Below the pieces are notes generated by a model. It was given only the letters and a program-made list of their open reading frames with translations, did not search any database and was not told where the DNA came from. The position numbers and the translations under genes were made by a program. DNA of 64,000 bases from Streptomyces massasporeus. Lineage in GTDB: Bacteria > Actinomycetota > Actinomycetes > Streptomycetales > Streptomycetaceae. Location of the stretch: contig NZ_BMSE01000004.1 in NCBI RefSeq assembly GCF_014648995.1, positions 248,001 through 312,000 of the forward strand, read 5' to 3'. Every line of letters starts with the position of its first letter. The first letter of the stretch is position 1. Positions 36,733 through 47,172 of the stretch are shown piece by piece.

Positions 36733-39687
36733 ATGAGACGAAGAGCGAGATCGATCCTCGCTGTCGGCGCGCTCCTGATCGGCGGAGCGAGCTTCGCACC
36801 CATTGCCCAGGCACAACCGGGGAGTTCGACCCCGTCCGACCCGGACGAAGTCAAGGTCTTCCGCGCCGAGGTCACCCAGAAGCAGGTACCCCTGCTGCTG
36901 GCGGCCGGCCAGGACGGCCACGAACTGAGCGAGCGGGTGCCCGGGAAGGGCACCGCGACCGTCGAGGTCTACCTGACGGACCAGCAGGCGAAGAAGCTGG
37001 AGAAGCAGGGCGTCGGCCTCACCGAGCACGAACTCTCCACCCGGGCCGAGGCCCGCGTGGAGGACGCCGCAGAGGGCGTGTTCCGCCCGTACAGCGGCAA
37101 GGGGGGCCTGCGGGAGGAACTCCTGCGCGCCGCCCAGGAGAACCCGGATCTCACCAAGGTCGTCTCCATCGGCAAGACGATCAAGGGCCAGGACATCCTC
37201 GCGCTGAAGCTCACCAAGGGCGCGAAGAAGACGAAGGACGGCTCCAAGCCCTCCGTCCTCTACATGTCCAACCAGCACGCGCGAGAGTGGATCACGCCGG
37301 AGATGACCCGGCGCCTGATGCACCACTACCTGGACAACTACAAGAAGGACCGGCGCGTCAAGAAGATCGTCGACTCCACCGAACTGTGGTTCCTGCTGTC
37401 GGCCAACCCCGACGGCTACGACTACACCTTCGCCGACCCCGCCAACCGCCAGTGGCGCAAGAACCTGCGGGACGTCAACGGCGACGGCACCATCACCACC
37501 GGCGACGGCGTCGACCTCAACCGCAACTTCGCCTACAAGTGGGGCTACGACGACGAGGGCTCGTCCCCCAACCCCACCAGCCAGACCTACCGCGGCGCAG
37601 GTCCGAACTCCGAGCCGGAGACCCAGGCCCTGGACGCCTTCCAGAAGCGCATCGGCTTCACGTACGGCATCAACTACCACTCCGCCGCCGAACTGCTCCT
37701 CTACGGGGTCGGCTGGCAGGTGGCCACGCACACTCCCGACGACGTCCTGTACGAGGCGCTCGCCGGCACGCCCGAGAACTCCGCGATCCCCGGCTACCAC
37801 CCGCAGCTCTCCTCCGAGCTGTACACCACCAACGGTGAGGCCGACGGCCACGCGGCGAACGTCAACGGCCTGGCGATGTTCACCCCCGAGATGTCGACCT
37901 GCCAGACCGCCTCGGACCTCGACCCGAACGACGCGTGGAAGGCGTCCGACTGCCAGTCGGTCTTCACCTTCCCGGACGACGAGAAGCTGATCCAGCAGGA
38001 GTTCGCCAAGAACGTCCCGTTCGCGCTCTCCGTCGCCGCGTCCGCCGCCCACCCCGACCGGCCGTCCTCGTCGGCCGGCCTGAGCGCCGCCGACTTCACC
38101 CCGGCCGCGTTCGGCACGTCGTACTCCCGCGGCGCCGACCAGGAGGTCTCCGTCGTCGTCCGGAAGTCGGTGCGCGACAAGGAGCTCAAGTACCGCGTCA
38201 ACGGCGGCCGCACCCTGGACATGGCGCTCAAGCCCTGGAAGGGCGGCGAGACCTACGGCGGTGAGGACAACCTCTACTTCGACGAGTACCGGGCGAAGGT
38301 CAAGGACGGCGAGCCGGGCGACAAGGTCGAGGTGTGGTTCACCGGCGAGGCGAAGAACGGCAAGAAGCTCTCCAGCCAGCGCTTCACCTACACCGTCGCC
38401 GAGCGGCCCCGGGCGAACACCCTCGTCGTCGCCGAGGAGGGCGCGGCCGCCGCGCAGGCGCAGACGTACGTGGACGCGCTCAAGGCGAACGGCCGCAAGG
38501 CGATCGTCTGGGACGTCGCCCAGCAGGGCGCGCCGGACGCGCTCGGGGTGCTGAGCCACTTCGACACCGTCGTCCACCACACGGGCGCGAGCGTCCCGGG
38601 CGTCGCCACCCAGCTCCAGCTGCGGGCCTTCCTCAACGAGGGCGGCCGGCTGATCGAGGCCGGCGAGCAGGCCGGCGGCAACATCGATCTCGGCGGCGGC
38701 GCACTGTCGAACGACTTCAGCCAGTACTACCTGGGCGCCTACACCCGCACCGCCACCCCCGGGGCCACCGGCTTCACCGGCTCCGGCGAGCTGGGCGGCG
38801 TCACCGGCCCACTGGGCGCGGCCCCCGGCAACCCGCTGGACAAGGCAGGCACCTACAGCGTCACCTCCGACGAACTGGGGACCGACGACTTCCCGCAGTT
38901 CGCGAGCAAGGGCGCCGGGCAGTTCGCCGGCACGGTCAACCCGTACGGCCCGTTCGCGGGCTCCGCGATGGCCGCCGCCGTCCACACCGACGACGCCTAC
39001 AAGCGCCTCACCCGCACCGTGGACCTCACCGGCACCACCGCGGCCGAGCGGCCGACCCTGCGCACCCAGCTGCTCTGGGACACCGAGTCCGGTTACGACC
39101 ACGCCATCGTCGAGGCCCGCACCACGGGCGCCGACGACTGGACGACCCTCCCCGAGGCGGGCGGCGCCACCAAGAGCGCGGTGCCGACGGAGTGCCAGGG
39201 CGGGTTCTACGTCAACGAGCACCCCTGGCTGAAGCACTACCTGACCGTGGCGGACGACGGCTGCACCGCGACCGGCACCACCGGCACGTGGAACAGCCTC
39301 ACCGGCGCCTCCAACGGCTGGCAGCAGGTGAGCTTCGACCTGAGCGCCTACGCCGGCAAGACGGTCGAGATCTCGATCAGCTACGTCACCGACCCGGGCA
39401 GCGGCGGGCACGGCGTCCTCGCCGACGACGCCTCGCTCGTCGTCGGCGGCACGGCCAAGGAGACCGAGGGTTTCGAGACATCGCTCGGCGCCTGGAAGGT
39501 CGCCGGACCGCCCGAGGGCAGCCCGGCCGTCCTCAAGGACTGGGCCCGCACCGGTGCCCTGTTCCAGACATACGGTGCGGTCACCACGGACGACACCGTG
39601 CTGCTGGGCTTCGGCCTGGAGCACGTCACCGCACCGGCCGCCCGGCCGGCGCTGATGAGGAAGGCGCTCGCTTCCCTCGACGGGTGA
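36733..39687 (+). CDS. Secreted zinc carboxypeptidase (M14) with C-terminal MAM-like domain
   Basis: 984 aa from ATG 36733 behind AGGGGGG. A Sec signal peptide (RRRARSILAVGALLIGGASF, cleavage near AQA) is followed by a propeptide-like region and an M14 catalytic domain (~120-450): zinc ligands His182 and Glu185 in NQHAREW and His316 in YHSAAEL, substrate-site NPDGYDYTF and DLNRNF, and catalytic Glu386 in FTPEMST. A middle domain (~480-760) contains a Rossmann-like stretch (ANTLVVAEEGAAAAQAQTYV) and QLQLRAFLNEGGRLIEAGEQ. The C-terminal ~200 residues look like the immune-inhibitor-A/MAM jelly-roll (LWDTESGYDHAIVEARTTGA; VEISISYVTDPGSGGHGVLA). It degrades proteins outside the cell during growth on peptide sources. 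Confidence 0.93.
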   Translation: MRRRARSILAVGALLIGGASFAPIAQAQPGSSTPSDPDEVKVFRAEVTQKQVPLLLAAGQDGHELSERVPGKGTATVEVYLTDQQAKKLEKQGVGLTEHELSTRAEARVEDAAEGVFRPYSGKGGLREELLRAAQENPDLTKVVSIGKTIKGQDILALKLTKGAKKTKDGSKPSVLYMSNQHAREWITPEMTRRLMHHYLDNYKKDRRVKKIVDSTELWFLLSANPDGYDYTFADPANRQWRKNLRDVNGDGTITTGDGVDLNRNFAYKWGYDDEGSSPNPTSQTYRGAGPNSEPETQALDAFQKRIGFTYGINYHSAAELLLYGVGWQVATHTPDDVLYEALAGTPENSAIPGYHPQLSSELYTTNGEADGHAANVNGLAMFTPEMSTCQTASDLDPNDAWKASDCQSVFTFPDDEKLIQQEFAKNVPFALSVAASAAHPDRPSSSAGLSAADFTPAAFGTSYSRGADQEVSVVVRKSVRDKELKYRVNGGRTLDMALKPWKGGETYGGEDNLYFDEYRAKVKDGEPGDKVEVWFTGEAKNGKKLSSQRFTYTVAERPRANTLVVAEEGAAAAQAQTYVDALKANGRKAIVWDVAQQGAPDALGVLSHFDTVVHHTGASVPGVATQLQLRAFLNEGGRLIEAGEQAGGNIDLGGGALSNDFSQYYLGAYTRTATPGATGFTGSGELGGVTGPLGAAPGNPLDKAGTYSVTSDELGTDDFPQFASKGAGQFAGTVNPYGPFAGSAMAAAVHTDDAYKRLTRTVDLTGTTAAERPTLRTQLLWDTESGYDHAIVEARTTGADDWTTLPEAGGATKSAVPTECQGGFYVNEHPWLKHYLTVADDGCTATGTTGTWNSLTGASNGWQQVSFDLSAYAGKTVEISISYVTDPGSGGHGVLADDASLVVGGTAKETEGFETSLGAWKVAGPPEGSPAVLKDWARTGALFQTYGAVTTDDTVLLGFGLEHVTAPAARPALMRKALASLDG

Positions 39688-39748
39688 CGTCCCAGGTCAA
39701 CGGGACACGCCATGGGTAGCCAGTTCGAGTGATCCTGCTCTCGGCGGT

Positions 39749-39786
39749 GGGCGGTCCGTACCCCTACTGGCGGGTACGGACCGCCC
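39749..39786. terminator. Perfect 15-bp hairpin between the M14 peptidase and gap
   Basis: GGGCGGTCCGTACCC (39749-39763) and its exact complement (39772-39786) enclose an 8-nt loop. It isolates gap from the peptidase transcript. Confidence 0.85.
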
Positions 39787-39836
39787 TGCCGTGTATGGGG
39801 CATCTGGATGTCACCACCGGAGCTCCAGGGAGGTAG

Positions 39837-40922
<1,086 letters not shown>

Positions 40923-40951
40923 TCAACCCAGTAGGCACGTCCATGTGAGAG

Positions 40952-40991
40952 CAGGGCTCGGGCGGCGCGAGGACGCGCCGTCCGAGCCCTG
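40952..40991. terminator. 17-bp hairpin between gap and pgk
   Basis: CAGGGCTCGGGCGGCGC (40952-40968) pairs with GCGCCGTCCGAGCCCTG (40975-40991) with a single G-T pair and a 6-nt loop. Confidence 0.82.
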
Positions 40992-41064
40992 ACTCACGTA
41001 CAGATCAGAGCTGTTCGATCACGAGCGCTTACGAGCGATCACGAGCTCTTTCAGGAGTCCCCTC

Positions 41065-42276
41065 ATGAAGACGATCGACGAACTCCTCACCGAAGGGGTC
41101 GCGGGCAAGCGGGTCTTCGTCCGCGCCGATCTGAACGTGCCGCTGGACGGCACGCGCATCACCGACGACGGCCGTATCCGCGCCGTGCTGCCCACGGTCA
41201 AGGCCCTCGCCGACGCGGGTGCCCGGGTCGTCGTCGCCTCCCACCTCGGCCGTCCGAAGGGCGCCCCGGACCCGGCCTTCTCCCTCGCCCCGGCCGCCGC
41301 GCGCCTCGGTGAACTCCTCGGGTCGGACGTGGCCTTCGCGACCGACACGGTCGGCGACTCCGCCCGGACCACCGTCGCCGGCCTCGCCGACGGCCAGGTC
41401 GCGGTCGTGGAGAACCTGCGCTTCAACGCCGGTGAGACGAGCAAGGACGACGCCGAGCGCGGCGCCTTCGCCGACCGGCTCGCCGCCCTCGCGGACGTCT
41501 ACGTCGGCGACGGCTTCGGCGCGGTGCACCGCAAGCACGCCTCGGTCTTCGACCTCCCGGCCCGCCTGCCGCACTACGCCGGCTACCTCATCGCCACCGA
41601 GGTCGGCGTCCTGAGGAAGCTCACCGACGACGTCAAGCGGCCCTACGCCGTCGTCCTCGGCGGCGCCAAGGTGTCCGACAAGCTCGCCGTCATCGACCAG
41701 CTGCTCGGCAAGGCCGACCGACTGCTCATCGGCGGCGGCATGGTCTTCACCTTCCTCAAGGCCAAGGGCCACGAGATCGGCACCTCCCTGGTCCAGGAGG
41801 ACCAGCTCCCGGTCGTCCTGGAGTACATCGAGCGCGCCGAGAAGAACGGCGTCGAGCTGGTCCTGCCGGTGGACGTCGTGGTCGCGCCGGAGTTCCCGGA
41901 CCTCAAGACCAAGGCCCCGGGCCGGCCCAGCACCGTAGCCGCGGACGCCATGCCGGCCGGGCAGATGGGCCTGGACATCGGCCCGGAGTCCCGCAAGCTG
42001 TACGCATCGAAGATCGTCGACGCCGCCACCGTCTTCTGGAACGGCCCCATGGGCGTCTTCGAGCACCCCGATTTCGCCGAGGGCACCAAGGCGGTCGCCC
42101 AGGCCCTCCTCGACTCCCAGGCCTTCACGGTGGTCGGCGGTGGCGACTCCGCCGCGGCCGTCCGCATCCTGGGCTTCGACGAGAACGCATTCGGCCACAT
42201 CTCGACCGGTGGCGGCGCCTCCCTCGAATACCTCGAGGGCAAGACGCTCCCCGGCCTCGCCGCACTGGAGGACTGA
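41065..42276 (+). CDS. pgk: Phosphoglycerate kinase
   Basis: 403-aa glycolytic kinase transferring the acyl phosphate of 1,3-bisphosphoglycerate to ADP. The substrate-binding block RVFVRADLNVPLDGTRITDD, the basic-patch sequence ASHLGRPKG, the transition block PYAVVLGGAKVSDKLAVIDQ and nucleotide-site VVGGGDSAAAV plus STGGGASLEYLEGK are intact. ATG 41065 follows CAGGAG. Six bp separate it from tpiA; the pair is one transcription unit behind the gap terminator. Confidence 0.97.
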   Translation: MKTIDELLTEGVAGKRVFVRADLNVPLDGTRITDDGRIRAVLPTVKALADAGARVVVASHLGRPKGAPDPAFSLAPAAARLGELLGSDVAFATDTVGDSARTTVAGLADGQVAVVENLRFNAGETSKDDAERGAFADRLAALADVYVGDGFGAVHRKHASVFDLPARLPHYAGYLIATEVGVLRKLTDDVKRPYAVVLGGAKVSDKLAVIDQLLGKADRLLIGGGMVFTFLKAKGHEIGTSLVQEDQLPVVLEYIERAEKNGVELVLPVDVVVAPEFPDLKTKAPGRPSTVAADAMPAGQMGLDIGPESRKLYASKIVDAATVFWNGPMGVFEHPDFAEGTKAVAQALLDSQAFTVVGGGDSAAAVRILGFDENAFGHISTGGGASLEYLEGKTLPGLAALED

Positions 42277-42282
42277 CCCTTT

Positions 42283-43059
42283 ATGAGCACGCGCACGCCG
42301 CTGATGGCGGGCAACTGGAAGATGAACCTCAACCACCTCGAGGCCATCGCGCACGTCCAGAAGCTCGCCTTCGCCCTGGCCGACAAGGACTACGAGGCCG
42401 TCGAGGTCGCCGTCCTGCCGCCCTTCACCGACCTGCGCTCCGTGCAGACCCTGGTCGACGGCGACAAGCTCAAGATCAAGTACGGCGCCCAGGACATCTC
42501 GGCGCACGACAGCGGTGCCTTCACCGGCGAGATCTCCGGCCCCATGCTGGCCAAGCTGAAGTGCACGTACGTCGCCATCGGCCACAGTGAGCGCCGGCAG
42601 TACCACGCCGAGACCGACGAGCTGGTGAACGCCAAGGTCAAGGCCGCCTACAAGCACGGCCTGACCCCGATCCTGTGCGTCGGCGAGGAACTGGAGGTCC
42701 GCGAAGCGGGCAACCACGTCTCCCACACCCTGGCGCAGGTCGAGGGCGGTCTGAAGGACCTCCCCGCCGAGCAGGCCGAGACCGTCGTGATCGCCTACGA
42801 GCCCGTCTGGGCCATCGGCACCGGCAAGGTCTGCGGCGCCGAGGACGCCCAGGAGGTCTGCGCGGCGATCCGCGGCAAGATCGCCGAGCTGTACTCGCAG
42901 GACCTGGCCGACAAGGTCCGCATCCAGTACGGCGGCTCGGTCAAGGCCGGCAACGTCGCGGAGATCATGGCCCAGGCCGACATCGACGGCGCCCTGGTCG
43001 GCGGCGCCTCGCTGGACGCCGACGAGTTCGTCAAGATCGTGCGCTTCCGCGACCAGTGA
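42283..43059 (+). CDS. tpiA: Triosephosphate isomerase
   Basis: 258-aa TIM-barrel enzyme interconverting dihydroxyacetone phosphate and glyceraldehyde 3-phosphate. Catalytic Lys in AGNWKMNLN, electrophilic His in [10 protein letters not shown], catalytic Glu in [14 protein letters not shown] and phosphate-binding [15 protein letters not shown], then GALVGGASL, are all present. It starts 6 bp after the pgk stop with only a distant GGAGGA site inside the pgk end, suggesting translational coupling. Confidence 0.97.
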   Translation: MSTRTPLMAGNWKMNLNHLEAIAHVQKLAFALADKDYEAVEVAVLPPFTDLRSVQTLVDGDKLKIKYGAQDISAHDSGAFTGEISGPMLAKLKCTYVAIGHSERRQYHAETDELVNAKVKAAYKHGLTPILCVGEELEVREAGNHVSHTLAQVEGGLKDLPAEQAETVVIAYEPVWAIGTGKVCGAEDAQEVCAAIRGKIAELYSQDLADKVRIQYGGSVKAGNVAEIMAQADIDGALVGGASLDADEFVKIVRFRDQ

Positions 43060-43154
43060 GTATGCGCTAGCGGCGATCCGTCGTACCCTTGCGGGGTCCA
43101 GCTCTGTGCTGGGCCCCGCGTCGTCCATCCGAATCCGAGGAAGTTGGTCCAGCC

Positions 43155-43391
43155 GTGGTTTTGGGGTTCTCGATCGCCCTGATCGTCTTCAGCCTGCTGC
43201 TGATGCTGCTGGTGCTGATGCACAAGGGGAAGGGCGGCGGCCTCTCCGACATGTTCGGCGGCGGCATGCAGTCCTCCGTCGGCGGCTCCTCGGTCGCCGA
43301 GCGCAACCTCGACCGGATCACCGTCGTGATCGGTCTGGGCTGGTTCGCGTGCATTGTCGTGCTCGGCATCCTGATGAAGGTGAACAACTGA
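43155..43391 (+). CDS. secG: Preprotein translocase subunit SecG
   Basis: 78-aa Sec translocase component. Two TM helices (GFSIALIVFSLLLMLLVLMH; VIGLGWFACIVVLGILMKV) flank the conserved loop HKGKGGGLSDMFGGGMQSSV, the SecG signature. The GTG at 43155 is preceded by GAGGAAG and gives the standard length; upstream in-frame codons are not conserved-like. Clustering with tpiA is the usual actinobacterial arrangement. Confidence 0.95.
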   Translation: MVLGFSIALIVFSLLLMLLVLMHKGKGGGLSDMFGGGMQSSVGGSSVAERNLDRITVVIGLGWFACIVVLGILMKVNN

Positions 43392-43417
43392 CCGAGCCGC
43401 AATCCGCACGGAACTCG

Positions 43418-43529
43418 TACGTAAGGCCCCATGTCCGGTACGCGCAGCTGAGCGCGGCCTATCATGGGGCTTGCGTCTAGGTGTGAGGGTTGTAACTCCA
43501 ATCACTGGACGCGCGTTGGGCCTTACGTA
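43418..43529. repeat. 12-bp inverted repeat pair flanking the rbpA-like gene leader
   Basis: TACGTAAGGCCC (43418-43429) and its exact complement GGGCCTTACGTA (43518-43529) lie 88 bp apart between secG and the next gene. A second, shorter inversion (CCCCATG at 43427-43433 and CATGGGG) is nested inside. TAGACT at 43528-43533 may be a -10 element, so the right arm overlaps the probable promoter. They could form a large stem-loop or bind a regulator. Confidence 0.6.
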
Positions 43530-43599
43530 GACTGAGGCGCTCGCAGCGAAGCGGAACGCCGACTCGCTTCGCGGCACCATCACGCAGGGAGTTACGACC

Positions 43600-43935
43600 G
43601 TGGCAAGTGGCAACGCGATCCGGGGAAGCCGGGTCGGGGCGGGGCCGATGGGCGAGGCCGAGCGCGGCGAGTCCGCGCCGCGGCTGCGCATCTCCTTCTG
43701 GTGCTCCAACGGACACGAGACCCAGCCGAGCTTCGCGAGCGACGCGCAGGTGCCCGATACCTGGGACTGTCCCCGCTGCGGCTTTCCGGCAGGCCAGGAC
43801 CGGGACAACCCCCCGGCCCCGCCGCGCACCGAGCCCTACAAGACGCACCTGGCGTATGTGCGGGAGCGGCGCAGCGACGCCGACGGCGAGGCGATCCTCG
43901 CCGAGGCGCTCGCCAAACTGCGGGGCGAGATCTAG
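43600..43935 (+). CDS. RbpA-family RNA polymerase-binding protein (paralogue)
   Basis: 111 aa from GTG 43600 (GGAG upstream). The layout matches RbpA, an activator of RNA polymerase holding the principal sigma factor: an N-terminal basic segment IRGSRVGAGPMGEAERGESA, a core with zinc-ribbon-like Cys (SFWCSNGHETQPSFAS; TWDCPRCGFPAG), a basic linker and a C-terminal sigma-interacting helix (YKTHLAYVRERRSDADGEAI). Three Cys plus a His could hold Zn2+. The sequence differs enough from typical RbpA that this is probably the second paralogue (RbpB type) rather than the main copy; I infer that from memory of RbpA. Confidence 0.85.
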   Translation: MASGNAIRGSRVGAGPMGEAERGESAPRLRISFWCSNGHETQPSFASDAQVPDTWDCPRCGFPAGQDRDNPPAPPRTEPYKTHLAYVRERRSDADGEAILAEALAKLRGEI

Positions 43936-44058
43936 AAGTCGAGACCGGCCGGGCACCGACAGGTGCCCGGCCGGAGCTGCTCTCGCGGACCGCTCGCGGA
44001 CCGATTGTCAGTGGTGCCCTCTACGGTTTGTGCATCGGACGAACCATGAGGGGGAGCT

Positions 44059-45357
44059 GTGGCGACGGGCGAGGTGGGTGGGGGTACCTCCCTGCGCGAA
44101 AAGCGCGGGGGAGTCCGCGCCCCCGCGTGGCGCGGGGGGTTCGGGCGGCTGTGGAGCGCCGCCGTCCTGTCCAGTTTCGGTGACGCCCTGCGGACGGCGG
44201 CACTGCCCCTGCTGGCCGTCACGCTGACCGACGATCCGCTGCTCATCGCCTCCGTCACGGCCTGCGGCTATCTGCCCTGGATCGTCTTCGGCCTGCTCGG
44301 CGGGGCCGTCGCCGACCGGGTGGACCAGCGGCGGGCCATGTGGATGGTGGACGCCCTACGCGGGCTGCTGGTCGCCGCCTTCGCGGTGGCCGTCGCCCTC
44401 GGCCACGCCTCGATCGCCCTGCTGATCGTGCTGGCCTTCACGCTGACCACCCTCCAGACGCTCTTCGACAACGCCGCCACCGCGCTGCTGCCCATCCTCG
44501 TCGACCGGGACGCGCTGGGCAGTGCCAACGCCCGGCTGCTGACGGGCCAGCGCATCGCGGGCGGCCTGCTGGGCGGACCGGTCGTGCCGCTGCTGCTGGC
44601 CGCCGGGGTGGCGGTGCCGTTCGCGGCGGACGCGGTGACCTTCCTGGTGGCCGCCGCGCTCATCGCCACGCTGCCGGCTGCCGGGCCGGACCGTGAGCCG
44701 CGGCCGGCGGGCAGCACACTGCGGCGGGAGATCGCCGAAGGGCTGCGTGTCCTGACCCGCGACAAGGCCCTGCGCGGACTGTGCACCGCCACCGCCCTGT
44801 GCAACATCGGCATGGGCGCGCTCGTCGCCACGCTCGTGATCCTGGTGACGGGCTGGCTCGACGCGGGCAACGCCGGATACGCGGCGGCGATGACCGCGTA
44901 CACGGTCGGCAGCCTGGCCGGGGGAGCGGCGGGCGGTCGGCTCGTCACCCGCTTCGGACGGATGCACCTGGTGCTCGCCGCCGGGACGGCGCAGACCGCC
45001 GCCCTCCTCGTCATGGGCTCGGTGCGCAGCATGGTCGCGCTGGTGTCCGCCCTGGCCGTCTTCGGGTTCATGGGGATGGTGTGGAACGTCAACACCACGA
45101 CGCTGATGCAGCAGCGCAGCCCCGCCGAGCTGCTGGGCCGCGTGAGCTCCGCCTTCCGGACACTCGCCCTCGCGGGCACACCCCTGGGCGCGCTGCTGGG
45201 CGGAGCCGTCGCCGGCACCTGGGGGGAGAACACCCCCGCGCTGCTCGCGGCCGCCTTCTTCGTCCTGTCCGTCACCGCGCTGATACCCGCGCGCCGGTCG
45301 GACGTACCTGTTGTTGCGCCGGACGACGGCGCGACGACAGGCCACGGCAACCGCTGA
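44059..45357 (+). CDS. MFS transporter, TetA/enterobactin-exporter-like
   Basis: 432-aa exporter with about 11-12 TM segments. After a ~35-residue basic leader comes TM1 (RLWSAAVLSSFGDALRTAAL) and the loop AVADRVDQRRAMWMVDALRG between TM2 and TM3, which is the 'DHA3' (EntS/MefA-like) form of motif A. ASTLRREIAEGLRVLTRD-like loop sequences (STLRREIAEGLRVLTRDKAL) between the two halves are also typical. The GTG at 44059 follows GGGGGAG. Substrate unknown. It is followed by pgi on the same strand, 71 bp away, probably as a separate unit. Confidence 0.9.
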   Translation: MATGEVGGGTSLREKRGGVRAPAWRGGFGRLWSAAVLSSFGDALRTAALPLLAVTLTDDPLLIASVTACGYLPWIVFGLLGGAVADRVDQRRAMWMVDALRGLLVAAFAVAVALGHASIALLIVLAFTLTTLQTLFDNAATALLPILVDRDALGSANARLLTGQRIAGGLLGGPVVPLLLAAGVAVPFAADAVTFLVAAALIATLPAAGPDREPRPAGSTLRREIAEGLRVLTRDKALRGLCTATALCNIGMGALVATLVILVTGWLDAGNAGYAAAMTAYTVGSLAGGAAGGRLVTRFGRMHLVLAAGTAQTAALLVMGSVRSMVALVSALAVFGFMGMVWNVNTTTLMQQRSPAELLGRVSSAFRTLALAGTPLGALLGGAVAGTWGENTPALLAAAFFVLSVTALIPARRSDVPVVAPDDGATTGHGNR

Positions 45358-45428
45358 TCAATTAGGTTGGACCGGCAGCGGGGCAGGTACGCAGCACAGG
45401 CAGGCAAGGAAGAAGGCTGAAGTCCCAG

Positions 45429-47078
45429 ATGAACGCAGACGGCCGTACCAGGCTCAACCAGACGCCCGAGTGGACGGCACTGGCCAAGCACCGTGAGGAG
45501 CTGGGTGAAGTCCGGCTGCGCGAGCTGTTCGCCGCCGACTCCGGCCGCGGCGCCGCGTACACCCTCCGGGTCGGCGACCTGTACGTCGACTACTCCAAGC
45601 ACCTCGTCACCGACGACACCCTGCGGCTGCTGCGCGAACTGGCCGCCGCCACGGACGTCTTCGGGCTCCGGGACGCCATGTTCGGTGGCGAGAAGATCAA
45701 CACCACCGAGGACCGGGCCGTGCTGCACACCGCCCTGCGCGCCCCGCGGGACGCGGTGATCGAGGCCGACGGTGAGAACGTGGTGCCGGACGTGCACGCG
45801 GTGCTCGACAAGATGGCCGCCTTCGCGGACCGGGTGCGTTCGGGCGAGTGGACCGGCCACACCGGCAAGCGGATCCGGAACATCGTCAACGTCGGCATCG
45901 GCGGCTCCGACCTGGGCCCCGCGATGGCCTACGAGGTGCTGCGGGCCTTCACCGACCGCTCGCTGACGGTGCGTTTCGTGTCGAACGTGGACGGCGCCGA
46001 TCTGCACGAGGCGGTACGGGACCTGGCCCCGGCGGAGACGCTGTTCGTCATCGCCTCCAAGACCTTCACCACCATCGAGACGGTCACCAACGCCACGTCG
46101 GCGCGCTCCTGGCTGCTGGACGCCCTCGCCGACGAATCCGCTGTCGCCAAGCACTTCGTCGCGTTGTCGACGAACGCCGAGAAGGTCGCCGAGTTCGGCA
46201 TCGACACGGCCAACATGTTCGAGTTCTGGGACTGGGTCGGCGGCCGCTACTCGTACGACTCCGCGATCGGTCTCGCCCTGATGATCGCGATCGGCCCGGA
46301 CCGTTTCCGGGAGATGCTCGACGGCTTCCGCATCGTCGACGAGCACTTCCGGACCGCGCCCGCCGAGTCCAACGTGCCGCTGCTGCTGGGCCTGCTGGGC
46401 ATCTGGTACGGCAACTTCCACGACGCCCAGTCGCACGCGGTGCTGCCCTACAGCCACTACCTGTCCAAGTTCACCGCCTACCTCCAGCAGCTCGACATGG
46501 AGTCCAACGGCAAGTCGGTGGACCGAGACGGGAAGCCGGTGGAGTGGCAGACCGGGCCGGTGGTGTGGGGCACGCCCGGCACCAACGGGCAGCACGCCTA
46601 CTACCAGTTGATCCACCAGGGCACCAAGCTCATCCCGGCGGACTTCATCGGCTTCGCGCGGCCGGTCGGCGAGCTGAGCGAGCAGCTGAAGGCGCAGCAC
46701 GACCTGCTGATGGCCAACTTCTTCGCGCAGACGCAGGCACTCGCGTTCGGCAAGACGCCCGAGGAGGTCCGGGCCGAGGGCGCGCCCGAGGAGCTGGTGC
46801 CGCACAAGACGTTCCAGGGCAACCACCCGACGACCACGATCCTCGCGCCCGAGCTGACGCCGTCCGTCCTCGGTCAGCTGGTCGCCCTCTACGAGCACAA
46901 GGTGTTCGTGCAGGGCGCGGTGTGGAACATCGACTCCTTCGACCAGTGGGGCGTCGAGCTGGGCAAGGTCCTCGCCAAGCGCGTCGAGCCCGCGCTGACC
47001 GAGGGCGCCGAGGTCGAGGGCCTGGACGCCTCCACCAAGGCGCTGGTCACCACGTACCGGGAGCTGCGCGGCCGGTAG
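45429..47078 (+). CDS. pgi: Glucose-6-phosphate isomerase
   Basis: 549-aa enzyme interconverting glucose 6-phosphate and fructose 6-phosphate. Family signatures are intact: [80 protein letters not shown] (catalytic Glu) and the C-terminal [20 protein letters not shown]. It sits between lower glycolysis (gap-pgk-tpiA) and the pentose-phosphate operon, feeding both. A terminator follows at 47092-47128. Confidence 0.97.
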   Translation: MNADGRTRLNQTPEWTALAKHREELGEVRLRELFAADSGRGAAYTLRVGDLYVDYSKHLVTDDTLRLLRELAAATDVFGLRDAMFGGEKINTTEDRAVLHTALRAPRDAVIEADGENVVPDVHAVLDKMAAFADRVRSGEWTGHTGKRIRNIVNVGIGGSDLGPAMAYEVLRAFTDRSLTVRFVSNVDGADLHEAVRDLAPAETLFVIASKTFTTIETVTNATSARSWLLDALADESAVAKHFVALSTNAEKVAEFGIDTANMFEFWDWVGGRYSYDSAIGLALMIAIGPDRFREMLDGFRIVDEHFRTAPAESNVPLLLGLLGIWYGNFHDAQSHAVLPYSHYLSKFTAYLQQLDMESNGKSVDRDGKPVEWQTGPVVWGTPGTNGQHAYYQLIHQGTKLIPADFIGFARPVGELSEQLKAQHDLLMANFFAQTQALAFGKTPEEVRAEGAPEELVPHKTFQGNHPTTTILAPELTPSVLGQLVALYEHKVFVQGAVWNIDSFDQWGVELGKVLAKRVEPALTEGAEVEGLDASTKALVTTYRELRGR

Positions 47079-47091
47079 CCACGGGCGCCGG

Positions 47092-47128
47092 ACGGGAGGC
47101 GGGCGGCAGCGCGCCGTCCGCCTCCCGT
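47092..47128. terminator. 16-bp hairpin after pgi
   Basis: ACGGGAGGCGGGCGGC (47092-47107) pairs with GCCGTCCGCCTCCCGT (47113-47128) with one G-T pair and a 5-nt loop. Confidence 0.82.
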
Positions 47129-47172
47129 AGACTCCGGGCGATCATCACGGCGAGTGCTCGGGGGAGCGCGAA

